This document shows, piece after piece, positions 34,580-46,366 of a DNA stretch of 64,000 nucleotides. The notes below the pieces were generated by a model. That model saw nothing but the letters and a program-made list of their open reading frames with translations. It made no database searches and was not told the DNA's origin. The number at the start of each line of letters is the position of its first letter. The stretch's first letter is position 1. The DNA comes from Apodospora peruviana. Taxonomy: Eukaryota; Ascomycota; Sordariomycetes; Sordariales; Lasiosphaeriaceae. The DNA lies in contig JAUEDM010000007.1 in assembly GCA_033439685.1 (NCBI GenBank), positions 2,222,501-2,286,500 of the forward strand, read 5' to 3'. Made by a program: the position numbers and the translations under genes.

Positions 34580-37101
34580 ATGCTGCTTCGTCCCACCAAC
34601 TCGGCCTTTCTGGCCACGGCGGTCATTACCATCGCGTCCCTGGCCTCAAGATGCAGCGCCATCGATCTGCTCGTCCACTCCACCGGGGGAAATGCCACTT
34701 CGCCAATCTTTTACGGTCTTATGCATGAGGTGCTTCAGCACACCCCCACTCCGCCATAATGCCTAAACTGACATGTACAATACAAGGACATCAACAACTC
34801 AGGCGACGGCGGCATCTACGCCGAACTGATCCGCAACCGCGCCTTCCAGGGCAGCGCCGAGTTCCCGTCCAACCTGGACGGCTGGACTCCCGTGAGCAAC
34901 GGCACAAAACTGGCCCTCAAAAAGCTGGCTACTCCTCTCTCCAACGCGCTGCCCTACTCTCTCAATGTCGCTTCTCTCGGAAAGGAAATAGTCGTGGGCT
35001 TCGCCAACGACGGCTTCTGGGGTATGGACGTCAAGGTGCAGAATTACACGGGTTCATTCTACGTCCGGGGTAGCCACCGAAAACCATTTACGGCGTCCCT
35101 GCAGTCCAGTTTGACTGGAGAAGTGTTTGGTAGCGTCGAGGTGCCGTCTCGTCTTGGTTGCCACAGCCATGCTGGCGCGGGCGCGCAGAACCATGCCGAT
35201 GGTGGATGGGTGCAACACCACTTCACGCTGGTTCCCGAAAAAGCGGCGCCAAACAGCAATAACTCGTTTGTTATCAGCTTTGATGCTGCGGTAAGTGAAC
35301 TTGTCTTGAAGAATATTGCGAATAGCCAAAAGTGCACAAGAAGCTGACTGATCTTCGTCGTCCGTCTTTCAGGAGTTGCGCAACGGATCCTCGCTTGACT
35401 TTAATCTGATTAGCTTGTTTCTGCCGACTTACAAGAACAGGCCCAACGGGCTGAGAATCGACATCGCGGAGGCTTTGGAGGAGCTCAACCCCGTAGGTGT
35501 ATTCCATTTCCTTCGTCCAAGCGGAATTTTGATGTTCGACTTGGGAAAAAGGCTGACTTTGCTTGGCCGAGCAGAAATTCCTGCGTCTTCCGGGCGGAAA
35601 CATGCTCGAGGGCAACACCATCAACGCCTACTGGAAATGGAACGAGACCATCGGGCCGCTGAAGGATCGCCCGGGTATGGCTGGTGTTTGGGACTACCAG
35701 TTGACCACAGGGCTGGGCCTCGTCGAGTATATGGAGTGGTGTGACGACATGAATCTCGAACCAAGTCAGTAACCCACTGCTACTCAAGTAAAGCCACGCG
35801 GCTGTTCTGACAAAGTTTTCATAAAACAGTTGTCGCAGTCTGGGACGGCCTCTCTCTGGACGGCGCATACACGGCCGAGAGCGAGATGGGCGCTGTCGTG
35901 CAGGATGCCCTCGACGAGATCGAGTTCCTCACCGGCGACGCCGCAACGACAAAATGGGGCGCCGTTCGGGCATCCCTCGGCCACCCCAAGCCGTGGACGG
36001 TCAAATACGTCGAGATCGGCAACGAAGACTGGCTTGCTGGCCGGCCGACCGCCTACGACTCGTACAAGGCGTACCGGTTCCAGGCTTTCCTGACGGCGTT
36101 TAACAACAAGTATCCGGACATTCAGGTGATTGCGTCGCCGTCTGTGTTTGATGGCATGGTCATCCCGGCACCGGCGGCGGGGGACTACCACCCTTACTTG
36201 ACGCCGGACGAGTTTGCTCTGAACTTTGGCAGGTTTGATCAGCTCTCGAGGCAGAACTTGACTCTGATCGGTATGTGAGGTCCTGGATGACGAGCTGCTT
36301 TCTGGTGAAAGAGGCTGACAATATTGAACTTGGATAGGCGAGGCGGCAAGCGTGCATCCAAACGGCGGCATCGCGTGGGATGGCAACCTCATGCCGTTTC
36401 CTTGGTGGGGAGGCAGCGTCGGCGAGGCAATCTTCTTGATCGCTGCCGAGCGTAACGCCGACAAGATTATCGGCGCGACATATGTATGTCTCCTCTTCGG
36501 AGATGAACCTTGGCCAACTTGTGACTGACAACTTCAACAGGCTCCGGGCCTCCGCAACCTCAACCGGTGGCAGTGGTCCGTGACGCTGATGCAACACGCA
36601 GCGGATCCGGCGCTGACGACCAAGTCGACGAGCTTTCACGTATGGAAGGTAGGTCTTGTTCCCCAAATGGATCGATCTGCTCGATCTTTGTTTGCAGTCA
36701 AGTTGACTCCATTTCCACAAATACAGCTTCTCGGCAACCATGTCATCGCCAAAACGCTCCCAGTGACGGCCAAGAACGGTGGCATTGGGCCGCTCTACTG
36801 GGTTGCAGGCGCCAGCGACAAGGGCACCAACATCTTCAAGGCGGCCGTGTACAATTCCACGGCACCGGTTCCGGTGTCGCTGCGGTTCGAAGGGACAGCG
36901 GTGTCAAAGGGTGCGACGGCGACCTTGACGGTGCTCACTGGGCCGCAGGATCCGTATGCATTCAATGATCCGTTCACGCATGTCAATGTCGTCAATGAGA
37001 CAAAATCGACGCTGGTGGCTGGCGAAGGAGGCGTGTTTGCGTTTGAACTTGAACCGTTGAGTGTTGCCGTGCTGGAGACAACTGGAGGAAGCCCTAAATA
37101 G
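34580..37101 (+). CDS. GH51 alpha-L-arabinofuranosidase, secreted, eight exons (677 aa)
   Basis: Removes alpha-L-arabinofuranosyl side chains from arabinoxylan and arabinan outside the cell. Exons 34580-34729, 34787-35290, 35373-35492, 35575-35764, 35830-36270, 36338-36483, 36541-36648 and 36727-37101; all phases agree. A signal peptide of about 27 residues ends in a Ser-Ala site before IDLLVH. The GH51 signatures are seen: [20 protein letters not shown] across intron 1, LRLPGGN, the acid/base Glu in EIGNEDW (E387) and the nucleophile Glu in IGEAAS (E470, at an exon junction). Many potential N-glycosylation sites are present. The first donor (GTGCTT) is weak but gives the conserved junction. 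The C-terminal beta domain is complete. Confidence 0.93.
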
Positions 37102-37334
37102 TTTACTGTGTAGTACCTGTAATTACTTTCTTCCAGCAGTTGATTCATGGTGAGGGTTAGGGTTAACTGATGACTTACTTAGGAGCATGGTGGTCTTTCG
37201 TGATTAATAATCCATCAATGCGGGGCTCCGGATTGAAGAGTGTTGATAACTTCTGATAACTTCAACATCGAGACCACGGTACTGCATACTGCATCGTCTC
37301 CTCTCCGGCCACCGATGTCAAGCTCTCGTCCGCG
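37102..37334. other. Short intergenic spacer with two telomere-like hexamers
   Basis: Contains ggttagggtta near 37155, about two TTAGGG-type units, which is too short to mean anything on its own. Confidence 0.4.
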
Positions 37335-37677
37335 ATGGTTCGCTTGTTTCTTCTAGTCATGATTTCGAGGATGGAGGTTCGTCGCGCCTGTCCGGTCTGG
37401 GCCTGGAAGTCTCTCGTCAGTCCAATCGCTAACCGAACTTTTCTTTCAGGACGCCATCGTCAATTCCCTCCTCCGGAGCTCTAGGTTCCATCACGGCGTC
37501 CGCAAAATTCAACGCACCGTCCAGGACATCCGCCACGGCCGCAACCCCGACGAGCCATTGCGCGAGGGCGAAGCGACCGAAGATCCGAACCTAGAGAAGG
37601 GCAGCTTCTTTGGCCACTTCCTCGACGAGTTGCGAAACCAGATACGCGGAGCACCCACCGAACCGCCAAAGAAATGA
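37335..37677 (+). CDS. Small uncharacterised protein, two exons (89 aa)
   Basis: Exons 37335-37376 and 37450-37677 (GTTCGT donor, CGCTAAC branch, ctttcag acceptor, phase 0). Exon 2 encodes a charged helical protein with a recognisable pattern: SLLRSSRFHHGVRKI, then RHGRNPDEPLREGEATEDP, then FFGHFLDELRNQIRG and a PTEPPKK end. I recall similar short proteins in other Pezizomycotina but cannot name a function. Alternative starts at Met9 or Met13 would remove a hydrophobic N-terminus (MVRLFLLVMISR), so targeting is uncertain. It is too short for most gene finders and sits only 234 bp after the GH51 stop. Confidence 0.6.
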
Positions 37678-38029
37678 AGACAAACGGAAAGAGACGAACG
37701 ATCAATAAATCGCCACTCGGTTTCACTTTTACCGCTTTGTTAGATAATGACGGGATTGCATCTAGCGATTTGTTGCCGCTTATAGCGAGCGAGCGCCCTA
37801 CGTTCGGATTATACCTGAGGAATTTACATTAAGACTGGACGACACTGGATTTTGGTATACGAATGGGGATTGAACCGGGACGAACTTGGACTTGAGAAAG
37901 ATGGACCGACGTACCAAACGACATATCTTGGAAACCTCAACGCTACGACACATGCACATTGCTATCCAGCATCCGCCCATCAGCTCGTCGGCACAGGCGG
38001 CCTGTCAGAGGTGGTCGTCGCCAGCGGAC

Positions 38030-38400
38030 CGGGACCGATACATTATTACTACCCCGTCCAGCGCCGATTCGCACCCCGACACGAGCCCTAGGTTTCACGA
38101 CTGGAAGGTGGTGAGGGAGACGCCAATGGTGATGGAATGCCCCAGGAGATTGCCGTCGCGGACGAGGTAGTACGCTGCCAGGACGGGGCCATACCGTTTT
38201 GCACCGGCTGCGGCCTGGTGTTCACGGCCGGGCCGGACATGGCGGTGGTGGGCCGTCGCTTGAGTTGAGCACCGAGTTGAGCACTTAGAGCGCTGTCAGC
38301 TCGATGGCGGCCGCCTAGGTGATATCCCAGCACATGTCGCCCGGCCGGACGACGTAGAAGCAGGAGCTGTCGGTGGATATGCTGGTATACAGTTAAGGGG
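38030..38400 (-). pseudogene. Degraded LysM-domain protein gene
   Basis: The minus strand holds two LysM-like blocks. The first (about 38378-38270) reads SSCFYVVRPGDMCWDI and then continues in LysM style up to NSVLNSSD, but is broken by two in-frame stops. The second (about 38190-38095) reads AYYLVRDGN...ITIGVSLTTFQS and stops where LysM domains have Trp. A stretch NGMAPSW, typical of the linker before a LysM, is in a different frame, so an indel lies between. LysM proteins bind chitin and are often secreted effectors. Here several stops and frame changes indicate a dead copy. A complex intron pattern is an alternative but would not remove all stops. Confidence 0.5.
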
Positions 38401-38576
38401 TATTTTGTCTTACTAATGACCAGGGCAACTGTGTCTGTAAACTTGTGAAGTAGTTTGTGTTTCGCTGTGGATGGATATCTACACCCATAGCAAGACAAGA
38501 CGATACAACGAGTTTATAACACTGGATTCCTCTCTACTTACAACATCCAGTTGTGCGCTCAAACAGAACAGTCTCT

Positions 38577-38592
38577 CCCCCCCCCCCCCCCC
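38577..38592. repeat. Poly-C homopolymer, 16 bp
   Basis: An uninterrupted run of C; length is likely variable and error-prone in sequencing. Confidence 0.9.
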
Positions 38593-39741
38593 AATTATTA
38601 GATCCGACGCATGACGAGAAAATACTACTATTAATCAGCTTCACCCTCGGATCCAGAACATGCCGGTACTAGTCTCAGTAGCTTAGTAACCTTTACCTTC
38701 TTCCAACTGCGTTAAGTAAGCCTTTTCCAGCATGATTCCATAATATTCGGCTGCCTCACCTTCCTTTGCGGGGTGGTGCATAGCGGCTCATCAGAATGGA
38801 CGGACATGCAGTGATCTGCTGACGCGGCCGAGCAGACGGCATTCGGCAGGTGCCAAGGCAATAAAGTATGCACAAAGCCAATACATGCCGTGTCGGCGCG
38901 GTGCGGTCGGTTACCATGGCGGGCCGTGTCTTGCCCATCATCATCATGTGTTCTCCTCCGTCCCGGCATACCCCGGATTTCTTTCGCTTAGAAACTGACG
39001 CAAGTGTCTTACTACCGGTAGGGTGCCTGTAAGACGGCTCGCGCCGCTCGACTGCATGGCGATGAGTTACACCAAACTGGAAGAACAGGAAGGTTGCTAT
39101 CAAGTCAGACAGAAAGGATTGGAAAGTCACCCTTTCATTCAGTCACGATGTCTCATGTTTAGGGGAGGGGCAACAGTGAGTCCTTCATTGTAACCGTTTG
39201 GCCCGTCGTCATCGGGCGGAGTTGGGTGTTTTGACAGTCTTCTGCCGGTCATGTCGGTCTGTTTGCCCGGTCGTCTTACGTGCGGCCCAGCAAACTGATG
39301 CCCGTGCCAGCCACTGCCCCATTCAGGAGGTATTATTTTCGTTAGGCGAGATTCCTGACTGCGTGCATCGCCATAGGCCTCAACCCTTCAGAAACCTAAC
39401 CGAGGATGGTTAGTTGGTTGCCTGCAAGGTTACGGTAGTTGCAGAACATACAGTTCAGAGGCTCAGAGCACAGCACATCGGGTAAGCCGTGATCTTGTTG
39501 CTACTATGAATACGTAATGGGGTGGTATGGTCGTTGGCCATCAGTGGGCTATTATGGGTACGGTGTAGAACTAATAGTACATAATGAAGGAATCATGTCT
39601 TCTTGTTCTGTAGTTGTTCTCATATTAATCAAACCCGGCATCAATCACTTGAGCCTCAACTACCCGACGCTTGTCCTGGCCATATTGATAACAAGAATCT
39701 AATCACTCACACCCCTACCAACCGGAGAAAGAAAGCCAAAA

Positions 39742-40368
39742 ATGAAGTTCTACCACCCTATCCTCCTCTTCACCGGTCTAACCACGGCCCTCGCCCTTCC
39801 CTCATCTCAACGCGCCCAAACCAGCAACCTCGCAATAATCCAATCCGCCTCCTTCTCCGGCTCAGGCTGTCCCCCAAACACATACTCCATCGACCTCGCG
39901 TCAGACGGGCAAGCCATCACTTTAGGTTTTGACGCCTACAACACCCTCGTCGGGCCCGGCTCCGACCCCTCGGACCGCGAAAAGAACTGCGACCTAACCC
40001 TGACCCTCCAATATCCTATCGGCTGCACGGCCGCCAAGATCACGTCGACGTACCACGGCTTTGCCCAGCTGGAGCAGGGCGTCACGGGCATCTTCTCGTC
40101 GCAGTATAACATCTCGCCGGGGAGCATTTCCTCAGGAGGAAGCCCGCCTCCCGCAACGATTTCAAGGAACGGGTTCGGCGGGGCCGGGAACGTGTATACC
40201 AAGCTCGACGAGGCGCGCACTAAAGTCAATGTGCGGAGCGCGAATCAGCGGAGTGTAAGCTTTGTGGTGAGGAGTCGGGTGCTTCTACAGGCGAATAATG
40301 GGAATGTTGGGGGCTTGTTGACGGAGGATGATGTGAGTATTTCGATTGCACAGCAGAGCAGGTGTTAA
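39742..40368 (+). CDS. Secreted DUF4360 protein (208 aa)
   Basis: Intronless. A clear signal peptide (about 19 residues, ...TTALAL before PSSQ) is followed by a beta-rich domain with the DUF4360 pattern: GSGCPPNTY, then FDAYNTLVGPG, then NCDLTLTLQYPIGC, and a C-terminal Ser-rich strand region ending SRC. Four cysteines probably form two disulfides. DUF4360 proteins are widespread secreted fungal proteins of unknown function. Confidence 0.88.
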   Translation: MKFYHPILLFTGLTTALALPSSQRAQTSNLAIIQSASFSGSGCPPNTYSIDLASDGQAITLGFDAYNTLVGPGSDPSDREKNCDLTLTLQYPIGCTAAKITSTYHGFAQLEQGVTGIFSSQYNISPGSISSGGSPPPATISRNGFGGAGNVYTKLDEARTKVNVRSANQRSVSFVVRSRVLLQANNGNVGGLLTEDDVSISIAQQSRC

Positions 40369-40592
40369 AGCTTGTAACTCTAGGATGTGTATAATTCAGT
40401 ACTTTGGAAGTGCGGTTGGTTATTTATGACTTGTATCACTTATTAGCTACCTAGGTAGTTTAGTCACTCTTCTGCTATGGACATATCAGCTTGCTTTCGG
40501 TTGGCTCTGTATGTTTCAGACTCGTCTACTAGTGTCCAGTAAATTGGCTACTTCCGAATATACACTTTCCTCCCAACAGATTACCTAGGATA

Positions 40593-42488
40593 TCAGGACT
40601 CGTACACAGAAGGATGTCCCACCGTAGCATTGGACCAGTCCCGCGCCATAAACATCCTCGCCGGGGTATTGTACCCACCACACTGGTCGGTCGAGATGCA
40701 CACATTGCGTTCGCAGCACGTACCAACCGCGCACACCGAGCCAAGCGGACACCCGGCGCTGTCGGCACAGCCGAGCAGACCTTCGCAAGGCGTGTTGCCG
40801 TCGACACAGAACCCGGTGCCACCCGTGATGGAAGCGCACACGCAGTCTCCTCCCGGACCGCAGGACCCGAAGGTGTAGCAGCTCTGCCCCGTGCATGAGT
40901 TGAACGAGCAGGCTCCGTTGGTGCAAGCTCCCGATGGACACTGATTATTCCTCGTTAGTTGTGATGTTTGAAGTATAATGGGACATGATCTTCAACTTAC
41001 ATGAAAGTTACAAGCACCACAGTTCTCCGGGTCCGTCTTGGTATTCACGCACTTGTCGCCGCACGTCTTCAAGGTCTTGTCGTCGCACTCGCAGTCGCAG
41101 TACTCGCCGACGGCCTTGGTGTAGACCTGGGAGCCCGAGGGCCCGGACACCTTGGAGTGGTAGAACTCGGCGAGGTTCCTGCAGGCCGCGAGGATGCGCG
41201 AGCCCGGGGTGTGGCTGGCATCGCAGATGGTGTACATCCGGCTGAGAAAGCCGGCGTTGCAGGAGGCCATTGTTTCGGAACAGTCCGACCAGCAGGCATC
41301 ATGGTAGTTGCAGGCAGACTCGAACTCGAGGTTGGGGATAAAGTATTGTCGCCAGTCTTGAGGGCCGCATCCGTTGACCGTCACCTGCTTGGGCGGGTTC
41401 TTGGTCACGGCGTGCTGCAGCGAAGGACACTTCGACCCTGGGGGGATGACGACCGTCTTGGGCTTGACGAAGAAGCCTTTCGGCACAGGGATATCTCGTG
41501 CCTTGCGCAACTTTCGGGGCGAGGTTGCTGCGAGGACGATTTCACCGTTGTCCTTGACGGTGAACTGGAACTCGGCACCGCCGAGGATGCCTGCCGTGGC
41601 GAGTCCGTTGCATTGCACGGACCAGACGGTGGTGATGTACTCGCCGTCGGGAGAAGAGACGTAGGACTGTCCGTTGGAGCTGTAACAGCACAATGGTTAA
41701 TAAGTCATGGGTTCGTGGTGGCTGAGGATAAACTGATTATTTACCTTGTTTCTACAAAGCCGACAACCCCCGATTTGAAGATTGCTAGATAGAGCGGCTT
41801 GGTGCCGCCAGTAATGACTGCATCGAATAACTGCGCCGGCGCGGCAGGCGGGTGTGAGAAGACGAACTGGGAAGCTTCCGCTGCGGGATCAGCCAACTCG
41901 GCCGCCTTTCCGTTCTTGTTGACAATTGCGAGAGCGTTGGGGTCGAGCAGCTCAAATTCTCCGCCCGAGACAGGATCGAAGTCGCACGTTTCGTACGATG
42001 CTGGGATATCCGGGACATATGGCGGGCCTGAGGGAGTCGCGGGAGTGCTCGAAACCGGGCCAGGGGTCACGGTAACCGTTGTTGTGTCTGCAGACTTTGT
42101 CACGGTGCCGCTGGAGATGCCATAGCACGAGCAGGCGCTGACGTATGCGGACGAGCTGGAGCAGGCAGAGGCATAGGTCGGTATGACCTTGCTCACGGGG
42201 GTGGGCGTTGTCGCTGCTGTGATAGTTCTGTGGTGCACATTCGCGTCAGATATCATCTGGATGAGAAGAGGGAAGCTAGAATCTTTACACTGTGTTGCCA
42301 TATTTTGTGGTCACTACAAAGTCGGAACAGTCTTGCTTTGCCTTTGATGTAAAGACGGGACCTTGACGGGTGCCCGTCACGGCTCGTGCGCAGTTATTTG
42401 CATTACAGCCACCGGTATCAGTGGCATAGACTGAGGCGGGTCCAAGAAAGGAGAAGGAGAGAAGCGCTATTGTGAAGGACTTCATCAT
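40593..42488 (-). CDS. Secreted PLA2-like protein with cysteine-rich C-terminus (569 aa)
   Basis: Four exons: 42488-42289, 42227-41745, 41679-41001 and 40940-40593; all phases agree and branch sites are visible. A signal peptide of about 22 residues (...PASVYA) comes first, then a Thr/Ser/Pro-rich segment, then a globular part (EFELLDPNALAIVNK...). The core has NGCGPQDW, IPNLEFESACNYHDACW and regularly spaced cysteines. The CxxHDxC motif (H354, D355) is the catalytic dyad signature of secreted phospholipases A2 of the group XII-like and fungal types. The tail after about residue 430 is a dense Cys-rich region (CGDKCVNTKTDPENCGACN, then many CxxGxC units), as in EGF- or stig1-like domains. Secretion and PLA2 activity are inferred; the dyad is seen. 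Confidence 0.85.
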
Positions 42489-43760
42489 GAAATGTGTTTC
42501 TGTGTGCAGAATGTTGAAGAAGTAATTACTAGGATAATGAAAATGAAGGACAGTACGGTTTAGAAAACGTCGAGGAGGGTTTCACTATATAGATGTAATG
42601 ACGACTTGCAATCATTACCCAACGGCCTCCGTAACGTCTACTTGCAGCCAGGCGTTCTTGACCTCGTGGCTGCGCCCCAAGAGTTGAGGCTCTGTTATGT
42701 ACCATATTAAACACCAACGTATATCCAGCCTGCCAAATATCAATAAACCGGCACACTACCGAGCTGCCAAGTCTCCAGTGGCGGAGACCTTGAAAATTAA
42801 CCCAGCTGAGCCCAGCTGATCGGTTAGAGACATGATCAGATCTACAAGTTTCTCGGCCTGAACACCTCTATTCGGCGTACTGGGCGGTCTGACGACGATC
42901 AATGTCCCATGTTTGAGCCTCAGAAGCATGGAATCCCCCTCCCCCCAATTTGGACCTAGATTTAAGCACCGCCATCAATAGATCGCATTTTCGTGTTCGG
43001 TCTATGCTTCAGTGCAACGTCAATTAACCTAGTGCCGTGAGGCTGACGAGCTTGAGGCCGCCACCCACATACAGTGATACAATAATGGAAACTAGCGTAT
43101 TGAATGGTCTCATCCTTCCATGGCCCGGACAAGCAGATTCTCCACACACCCTATACAGCCTTACGATGACCTGGGCCGGTCCACGGTCCACGTGTGACGA
43201 CGAGAATGGTCCCTAAATTCAGTTCGGTGTAGGCCCGGGACCGGATTTCTGTAGTCTAGCCAAACATGTTTAGGTCGGTTCCAGGGAGGTTACCTAACTG
43301 GTATTTAATCACAGCAGGATTTGGCAGAAACGGGCCTCTTTTCATCTGCCATGCTCGCACACCATGCCCTAAAACCTCAAAGGCAGACGCTCGATCCCGT
43401 TAGGCGCTGTGCAGCGTAACCCCTGAATGACAAGCTCAACCCCTTGACCCCTTCCGTTCCCTCTTTGCGGTCACGTACCAAAGAGTCTCATGTTTTCAGC
43501 CACAATACATGCATGTACTCAGACGCACCCAGATTGAATCATTTTTGATGCATTTCCTTTGCGGCTCCTATTCTATGAATCCGACCTTGTCCTACCTGTC
43601 TTGGTACATGAGCCCGTTGTATGCTAATAATGCATGTCAAAAAAAGACCACCCAACTGTGACAGAAAAAGGAAAGAACTGGCATTGTAAAGAAGACACAA
43701 ATTTGAATAAAAACCAGAGAGACAAATAGACCAGAAACGCCACTACTTTTCCAGAACTGC
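42489..43760. other. Intergenic region
   Basis: About 1.3 kb of promoter and 3' sequence. No gene is seen; an A-rich patch lies near 43640-43720. Confidence 0.45.
42585..42591 (-). promoter_or_regulatory. TATA-like box of the PLA2-like gene
   Basis: TATATAG on the minus strand, about 97 bp before the ATG. Confidence 0.4.
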
Positions 43761-44900
43761 TCAACAGGGGTATGTGGAGTTGTAAGGCAGGGTCGAGTTA
43801 GAAGGCATGGTAGAGTTATACGCCGCTCTGCCAATGCTCCGACGAACAGATCGGGTGGTCCTGACAACGGGAGCTGCAGCAGAAACAACACAACGATATC
43901 AGCACTCAATATCAGACTAGATCAAGAGCAGAAAGTAAACATACCAGTTTCATTTTCACCAGCAACAGCAGCTCTCCCAATGCGAGCGACGAGCGAGTCG
44001 CCCAGCTTCGAGATACTGCTCTCGAACTCGTCAAAGTTGCGCGCATCCCAGTTCGCCCCATTGGCCCCAGGAACCGCGTCCGCTCCAGGAAAAGCAATAT
44101 AGAGCACATCATCCTCGTCATGCCCGTTGTCGCCGCTGATGCTGTCTTTTCCGAAGCAGGCCGTAGCGAGCGAGATGGACGCCTCGCCCACGACGGGCTT
44201 GTCGCCGTCGTCGCCGTTCTCGTCGCCCCACACCCCGTAGAACTTTTATTTTCCTTGATGTCAACCAACACTCTAGATTCGACCAGAAAGATGGGTTAAA
44301 CCAAGACTTACAAGCTTATCCCCACAAACCACGGCCATGACGCTTAAAGGTTCGATCCCGACAGACTGCGGATCAAACATCTTCCAGCCCGGCTTGGATC
44401 CCTCGTTGCCAAAGACTACGTACGGGTGCACGTTGGCGTTTAGGTCCTTGACCTTTTTGCCGTAGCTGGCGACGGTGTCGGCGAACGAGGTAACGGACTG
44501 CGTGTCGTCGCTGTTGTGGCACCGGCCGTCGTCGGCGGGTCCGCCCTGCTCGCCGTCGCAGTCGATGTCCATGTTCGCGAAGTTGCGGCCGGTACCCTTG
44601 ATGTAGACCACCCTGGAAGCGTCTTTTAGGTGGTCACCGCAGTAGGAGAAGGCTATTTAGAAGATTTAGTCTCAGAGATCGGATACGTTGAGGGATATCG
44701 GTGGTGATGTGGTGTAACATACTGCCAGGCCCATTGTCCTTGCTAAAGAATCCCGTGGCAAGTTTGTTGCTGCAGTCACCCTTGGCCGCTACCGAGTTGT
44801 AGAAGTCTCTGACGTTGGCTGGAACATCCCTGGCCGAGGAGACGGAGCCCAAGGCGCCGAGGACGGATAGCAGGAAGAGTTTGTTGTTGGAAGAATACAT
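43761..44900 (-). CDS. GH75 endo-chitosanase, secreted, four exons (309 aa)
   Basis: Endo-hydrolysis of chitosan outside the cell. Exons 44900-44723, 44652-44312, 44242-43945 and 43873-43761; all junctions keep phase. The signal peptide is about 23 residues ([13 protein letters not shown]). GH75 signatures: [20 protein letters not shown] across intron 1, [49 protein letters not shown] and [25 protein letters not shown]. The last exon adds an Arg-rich then Asn/Ser/Thr-rich tail (three NST/NSTL sites) not found in the minimal catalytic domain. The typical full-length domain is complete. Confidence 0.93.
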
Positions 44901-46366
44901 TTTGTATGACAATCTCACTATCGAAGACTGTGAGAAAGTGAAGTTGAAGTCGTTGGCTATTTGACACTGATGGTAAACATCAAGATACAAAGGATTCTGG
45001 AGGATACAGCCCCGGTCTTTATATGAAGAGCCGCTGCCGTATCTGTTCAGTACTACGTCTTGCAAACCGATCGGCAACTGGCCCTATTTGGACCTGTCCC
45101 TGGTTCGGGCCGCTTTCCTAGCCCTGGAATCGCCGTTGAATCAAGACTAACAAACATGGCGATATACCATGGCGAAGCTGTCGATCATGCTACGGCGTGA
45201 CCAATCAGCGCCGAGGGCTATCAGACGGACGGCGTGGTACCCTTGCCCAGGCTCCTATGTTATGCACTTCTCGCTTACTTGATCTGGTAGGTGGTAGATG
45301 GAATCATCACAGGGGCTCCCAGGCACGGGCATCATGTCGGTAGGGGGCGCGGTTAATGGCTCTTGGTACATGGGCCATTGGCGAGATTCAGGTACTTCAA
45401 AATCGAGCCAGTTTGTTCTCTGATAACAACAAGGAAGAAAATATCTCGGTTAACTGGTGATGATCCACAACAAGGCCCCCGGGCGTGTGGTGAAGTAACG
45501 TATCTCCCATCAAAAAATATATATGGCTGGCATCAACAAGTCCAGCTGACTGATGATACACAAGCTTATCAAGCACTTTCTACCTTGGATGCATTATGTA
45601 CGGGAAATGAGAACCTGTCTCCGTCTCGAGGCAGCGATACGAAAGCAGAGCAAGAACTGGTAAGTTCATGTCGTAGTCATCGGTATATCACTACATGATG
45701 TGATGCTTGGATGCACGAGTAAGAGCATGTCGTGTTTGCATAGTCCTACCACGATGAGAGCCGCCGGTGCTTGCGACTGATGATTGCGGACAAAAGTTCA
45801 TGGAATCACTACAGGTTCAGCAGGTGGTCCTTTTGTGGGTTGAATGATTCCAATCTTCCAAGTGGCTTACGGCCGTTTCAGGAACCAGTACAGCATCCAT
45901 GAAAAATCTCCAATCCGGGCCGTAACGTGCGGCAAAGCTTAATGCGACATCTTTTAAACTCGGGGGGAGGGTTCGACCACGGGCCTGGGCCTGATGTTAG
46001 AAACCTTGTTACATAATGGACTTAACTACATATCAAGCAGCCTTTGCATGATTGATTTGCTGACGTTATAGTAAGATGGTATGTTTCACAGCGTGCTAAT
46101 CATCGACTTTGGCTTGAGTAAGTGTCTATACTCCTATTTAAGCAGGTAAGCTAGGCATTGACCGTCTGGTCAAGCCATCTCGGGAAAGGAGATCTTCAAG
46201 GCCTGCGCGAACGTTTCCTAGTTTGACAGTAGCTACTTGAACAGGTATCGCGTGCCACTTTCAGGGGCTCTAACCTTGTCCAGGGAGGTTCCAAACCCTA
46301 GGTGTGCTATCTCGACATCATCCCTCCCATCTCTGACAATAGACGGCAAACATCGACCGAACATCA
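44901..46366. other. Intergenic region
   Basis: About 1.5 kb with the chitosanase promoter and the 3' side of the DUF6536 gene. No supported gene. Confidence 0.45.
45017..45023 (-). promoter_or_regulatory. TATA box of the chitosanase gene
   Basis: TATAAAG on the minus strand, about 117 bp before the ATG. Confidence 0.5.

Larger units (their letters stand above)
37678..39741. other. Gene-poor region with the LysM remnant and a poly-C run
   Basis: Apart from the LysM pseudogene, no gene is seen. It contains a 16-C homopolymer at 38577-38592 and, close to 39742, the leader of the DUF4360 gene. Confidence 0.5.

Noticed and set aside
37150..37170. Two telomere-like TTAGGG units
   Set aside because: Too short to indicate an interstitial telomere.
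37850..37950. B-box-like GGTTCAATCCC on the minus strand
   Set aside because: No matching A box and no acceptor or T stem can be formed.
45960..46000. B-box-like ggttcgaccac
   Set aside because: No A box at the right distance and no cloverleaf.
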